Assembly (NCBI GenBank): GCA_021817875.1
Contig: JAKAFQ010000085.1
Coordinates: 1 to 11,467, forward strand
DNA: 11,467 nt
Reading direction: 5' to 3'
DNA from: Pseudomonadota bacterium
GTDB taxonomy: Bacteria > Pseudomonadota > Gammaproteobacteria > Steroidobacterales > Steroidobacteraceae
A model generated the notes under the pieces. It did not search any database. It was not told the DNA's origin and was given only the letters and a program-made list of their open reading frames with translations. Below, piece by piece: positions 7,044 to 11,467 of the stretch; the first letter of the stretch is position 1, and each line of letters begins with the position of its first letter. Made by a program: the position numbers and the translations under genes.

Positions 7044-7498
7044 GCCGGTTGCGCCGCCGGCTGCCCGGCCGTGATCACCTGTACCTGCAGGCTGCGCAGC
7101 GCGCGCAGCGAATTGGCCACGAGACAGCCGCGCTCGGCCTTCTCGAGCAGGTGCCGGGCCGTCTCGGCGCTCGCACCGGCCGGGATCCTCAGGCGGGCGA
7201 CGGTCGTGAACCGGGTGAACTGCGCGCCGCCATCGACCTGATCGAGCACTCCCTCGGTCCGGCACTCGAGCCCCAGCCACTCGAAATGCGACGCGCGGGC
7301 CACCGCGCGGAACGTCAGGATGATGCAGTCCGATACGGCGGCGGTGAGCAGCGTCTCCGGCCCCCACAGTCCGTCCGGCCCGTCGAAATCCGCTGGCGGC
7401 GCGGTCGCGACGGACGGCAGTGAAGGGCCGGCCAGCGTCACGGCGCCTTCAGGTCCGCCCGCCGCGGACGCGAGGTAGCGATGGGGATAGGGCTTCAT
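7040..7498 (-). CDS. OsmC/Ohr-family protein (thiol peroxidase-like)
   Basis: Protein of 152 aa with the OsmC fold signature. It has an N-terminal beta region opening MKPYPHRYLASAAGG, then FDGPDGLWGPETLLTAAVSDC (38-58) and EKAERGCLVANSL (119-131). The two family cysteines, C58 and C125, are both present, so it could act as a cysteine-based peroxidase toward organic hydroperoxides, as OsmC and Ohr do. The GLWGPETLL wording and length suggest an OsmC-like subgroup rather than classical Ohr. Its stop codon overlaps the ATG of PEP synthase by 4 nt, so the two are co-transcribed and probably translationally coupled. No clear ribosome site precedes its ATG at 7498. Why a peroxide-detoxifying protein is bound to PEP synthase is not obvious; protection of the oxygen-sensitive NifJ system next door is one guess. 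Confidence 0.88.
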   Translation of the reverse strand: MKPYPHRYLASAAGGPEGAVTLAGPSLPSVATAPPADFDGPDGLWGPETLLTAAVSDCIILTFRAVARASHFEWLGLECRTEGVLDQVDGGAQFTRFTTVARLRIPAGASAETARHLLEKAERGCLVANSLRALRSLQVQVITAGQPAAQPA

Positions 7499-7545
7499 GT
7501 GTCGACGCTACTGGGATGGGGCGCCGCTGCACATCCGGAGTACTG

Positions 7546-7560
7546 CCTAGCCCGGGTAGG
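7546..7560. promoter_or_regulatory. Imperfect palindrome in the osmC-ppsA / flavoprotein-nifJ divergent gap
   Basis: CCTAGCCCGGGTAGG pairs at six of seven positions around a central C. It lies near the middle of the 110-bp gap (7499-7608) from which both operons must be transcribed, so it is well placed to be a shared regulator site. I find no convincing -35/-10 pair in the gap. This is a symmetry observation only. Confidence 0.3.
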
Positions 7561-7572
7561 TACATCTGCGGA

Positions 7573-7592
7573 CGCCGCTGCCGGGAGCGGCG
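7573..7592 (+). promoter_or_regulatory. Perfect 7-bp hairpin just upstream of the flavoprotein start
   Basis: CGCCGCT (7573-7579) and AGCGGCG (7586-7592) are perfect inverted arms around a 6-nt GC loop, ending 16 nt before the chosen GTG. GGGAG (7583-7587) lies partly in the loop and partly in the stem and is one of two possible ribosome sites; the other, TAGGG (7596-7600), is just outside. Folding could influence translation of the flavoprotein-nifJ pair, or the arms could be a protein-binding site. Confidence 0.4.
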
Positions 7593-7608
7593 CTCTAGGG
7601 TTGTGGCG

Positions 7609-9226
7609 GTGAACGTCCGGCGTCCAGATCTCACACCCGACGTCGATCTGGTTGCGGCGACCGGCACCGGGCCGGTCCGCTTGCGCCGGCCGGCATACCG
7701 GAGCTTTCTGCCGCCCTGTCACGAACACTGTCCGGCGGGTGAGGGCATCGAGGCGTGGCTGGCACACGCGGCCGCGGGCCGCTACCGCGAGGCCTGGGAC
7801 ACGATCGTGCGCGCCAACCCGCTGCCGGCGATCCATGGGCGGGTGTGTTATCACCCCTGTGAGAGCGCCTGCAATCGCGCCGAGCTCGAGAGCGCGGTGT
7901 CGATTCACGCGGTGGAGCGTTATGTCGGCGATCTGGCGCTCGAGGCGGACTGGCCACTGCCCTCGGGCGCCGCGCCGAGCGGGCGCAGGGTGCTGGTCGT
8001 CGGCGCGGGACCGGCCGGACTCAGCGCCGGATATCACCTGGCGCGCCTCGGGCATGCCGTGGAGATTCACGACGCCGGGAAGCTCGCCGGCGGCATGATG
8101 CGCTTCGGTATCCCGGCCTACCGCCTGCCGCGCGCGGTGCTCGAGCACGAGGTGCGCCGCCTGGAAGCCTTCGGCATCCGCCTGGTGAGCGGCGAGCGCA
8201 TCGAGGATCTGCTCGCCAGGCGGACCGAGGGCCGGTTCGATGCGGTGTTCGTCGCGATCGGGGCGCATCTGGCGCAGCACATCGACATCCCGGCGCACGA
8301 TGCCACGCGGTTGCTCGACGCGATGTCTCTGCTGCGGGAGGTCAGTGCGGGTGAGCGCCCGCAGCTCGGGCGGCGTGTCGTCGTCTATGGCGGCGGCAAC
8401 ACCGCGCTGGATGCTGCGCGCACCGCCAAGCGTCTGGGCGCGACGGATCCGCTCATCGTGTACCGGCGCGACCGCGCGCATATGCCGGCGCGAGCCTTCG
8501 AGGCCCAGGAGGCCGAGGAGGAGGGAGTGCGTTTCCGGTGGCTCACCACGATCCGCGGGCTCGAGCGCGAGGGGATCATGGTGGAGCAGATGCGCCTCGA
8601 TGCGCAGGGACGTCCGCAGCCGACAGGGCGGTTCGAGCGCATCGATGCCGACACGGTGGTGCTCGCCATCGGACAGCAGGCCGAGAGCGCTTTTCTCGCG
8701 CGGATTCCCGGTATCGAGCTCACCGAGGGCGGCACGGTGAAGGTCGGCGCCAATCTGATGACCGGGCATCCCGGCATCTTCGCCGGCGGGGATCTGGTGC
8801 CGGGCGAACGTACCGTCACCGCGGCGGTCGGCCATGGCCGGCGCGCTGCGCGCCACATCGATGCATGGCTGCGCGGCGCGGCGGATGAGCCGATGGTTTT
8901 GCCGCCGCGGGTGACATTTTCGATGTTGCATCTGCCGTTGTTCACCGATGTGCTCTGTGCCGTGGAAGAGAAGCAGCCGGCCGACACCCGGACGCGGGAC
9001 TTCTCGGAAGTGATGGCGGGCCTGAGTGCGCCGCAGGCCGCGCGCGAAGCCCAGCGGTGCCTGTCCTGCGGCCACTGCTACGAGTGCGACATCTGTCGGG
9101 CGGCCTGTCCGGAGCGGGCGATCGCCGGGCTCGGGCCCGGCCGGGGGTATCACATCGACTACGAGCGCTGCACGGGCTGCGCCGTGTGTTTCGAGGCCTG
9201 TCCGTGCCACGCGATCGAGATGGCCG

Positions 9227-9240
<14 letters not shown>
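7609..9240 (+). CDS. GltD-like NAD(P)/FAD oxidoreductase with C-terminal ferredoxin domain, partner of NifJ
   Basis: Iron-sulfur flavoprotein of 543 aa related to the glutamate synthase small subunit. An N-terminal Fe-S region has C37, C41, C80, C84 and C88 (FLPPCHEHCP, then RVCYHPCESAC). An FAD-binding Rossmann motif follows, VLVVGAGPAGLSAGYHLARL (from V128), then an NAD(P) motif VVVYGGGNTALDAAR (from V257) with YRRDRAHMPA after it. The C-terminus adds a two-cluster ferredoxin domain, with CLSCGHCYECDICRAACP at 484-501 and CTGCAVCFEACP at 521-532. Such proteins pass electrons between NAD(P)H and a partner. No glutamate synthase large subunit is here; instead the end overlaps the start of nifJ by 14 nt, making NifJ the likely partner. 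Start is GTG 7609 (TAGGG 8 nt upstream); GTG 7603 is an alternative. The open frame continues upstream to 7420, but that part reads like noncoding sequence. Related to PadH-type subunits of 2-oxoacid oxidoreductases. Confidence 0.9.

Positions 9241-11467
<2,227 letters not shown>

Noticed and set aside
3912..7241. Open frame of about 1,109 codons on the plus strand over the oxidase end and antisense to PEP synthase
   Set aside because: Its translation is low-complexity (Arg, Ala, Gly, His-rich) with no family motif, and it lies opposite a complete, well-conserved ppsA. Long antisense frames are expected at this GC content.
7044..7367. N-terminal extension of PEP synthase to 7367
   Set aside because: The extension overlaps almost all of the OsmC-family gene in another frame and has no PEP synthase similarity; ATG 7043 gives a normal length.
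7420..7608. N-terminal extension of the flavoprotein to an ATG at 7420
   Set aside because: The added residues are Arg/Ser/Cys-rich without family similarity and overlap the start of the divergent OsmC-family gene. GTG 7609 (or 7603) with a nearby ribosome site fits the family N-terminus.

Overview
The window is very GC-rich bacterial DNA (roughly two-thirds or more G+C by eye), densely coding with short gaps, and behaves as ordinary chromosome. A Tat-type export signal, a stand-alone Ddl, PEP synthase and a NifJ-type oxidoreductase suggest a Gram-negative proteobacterium, possibly a gammaproteobacterium; this placement is an inference and not secure. I see no insertion sequence, CRISPR array, tRNA, rRNA or phage gene.

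Layout. (1) 1-582, minus strand: an Lrp/AsnC-type regulator followed by the first 39 codons of D-alanine--D-alanine ligase, which runs off the left edge. (2) 583-765: a divergent control region with an AT-rich island, a small palindrome and a strong hairpin just before the next ribosome-binding site. (3) 766-2849, plus strand: ornithine cyclodeaminase and arginase, stop and start codons overlapping by 4 nt. Together they convert arginine to urea, ornithine and then proline plus ammonia; the divergent AsnC-type protein is the obvious candidate regulator. (4) 2944-4476, plus strand: a probably Tat-exported multicopper oxidase with all four copper motifs and a methionine-rich insert. (5) 7498 down to 4578, minus strand: an OsmC-family protein whose stop overlaps the start of phosphoenolpyruvate synthase. 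(6) 7609 to the right edge, plus strand: a GltD-like flavoprotein with a C-terminal ferredoxin domain, overlapping by 14 nt the start of a NifJ-type pyruvate:ferredoxin oxidoreductase that is cut off by the window end after 747 codons.

The most interesting part is 4578-11467. PEP synthase (pyruvate to PEP) and NifJ (pyruvate to or from acetyl-CoA + CO2) are transcribed divergently from a gap of about 110 bp. NifJ is coupled to a protein carrying an FAD domain, an NAD(P) domain and multiple Fe-S clusters. This suggests a pyruvate node in which NifJ exchanges electrons with NAD(P)(H) through a dedicated partner, set next to a PEP-forming enzyme and a thiol peroxidase-like protein. The individual families are known; the arrangement is the part worth checking. 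I found no clearly unprecedented system.
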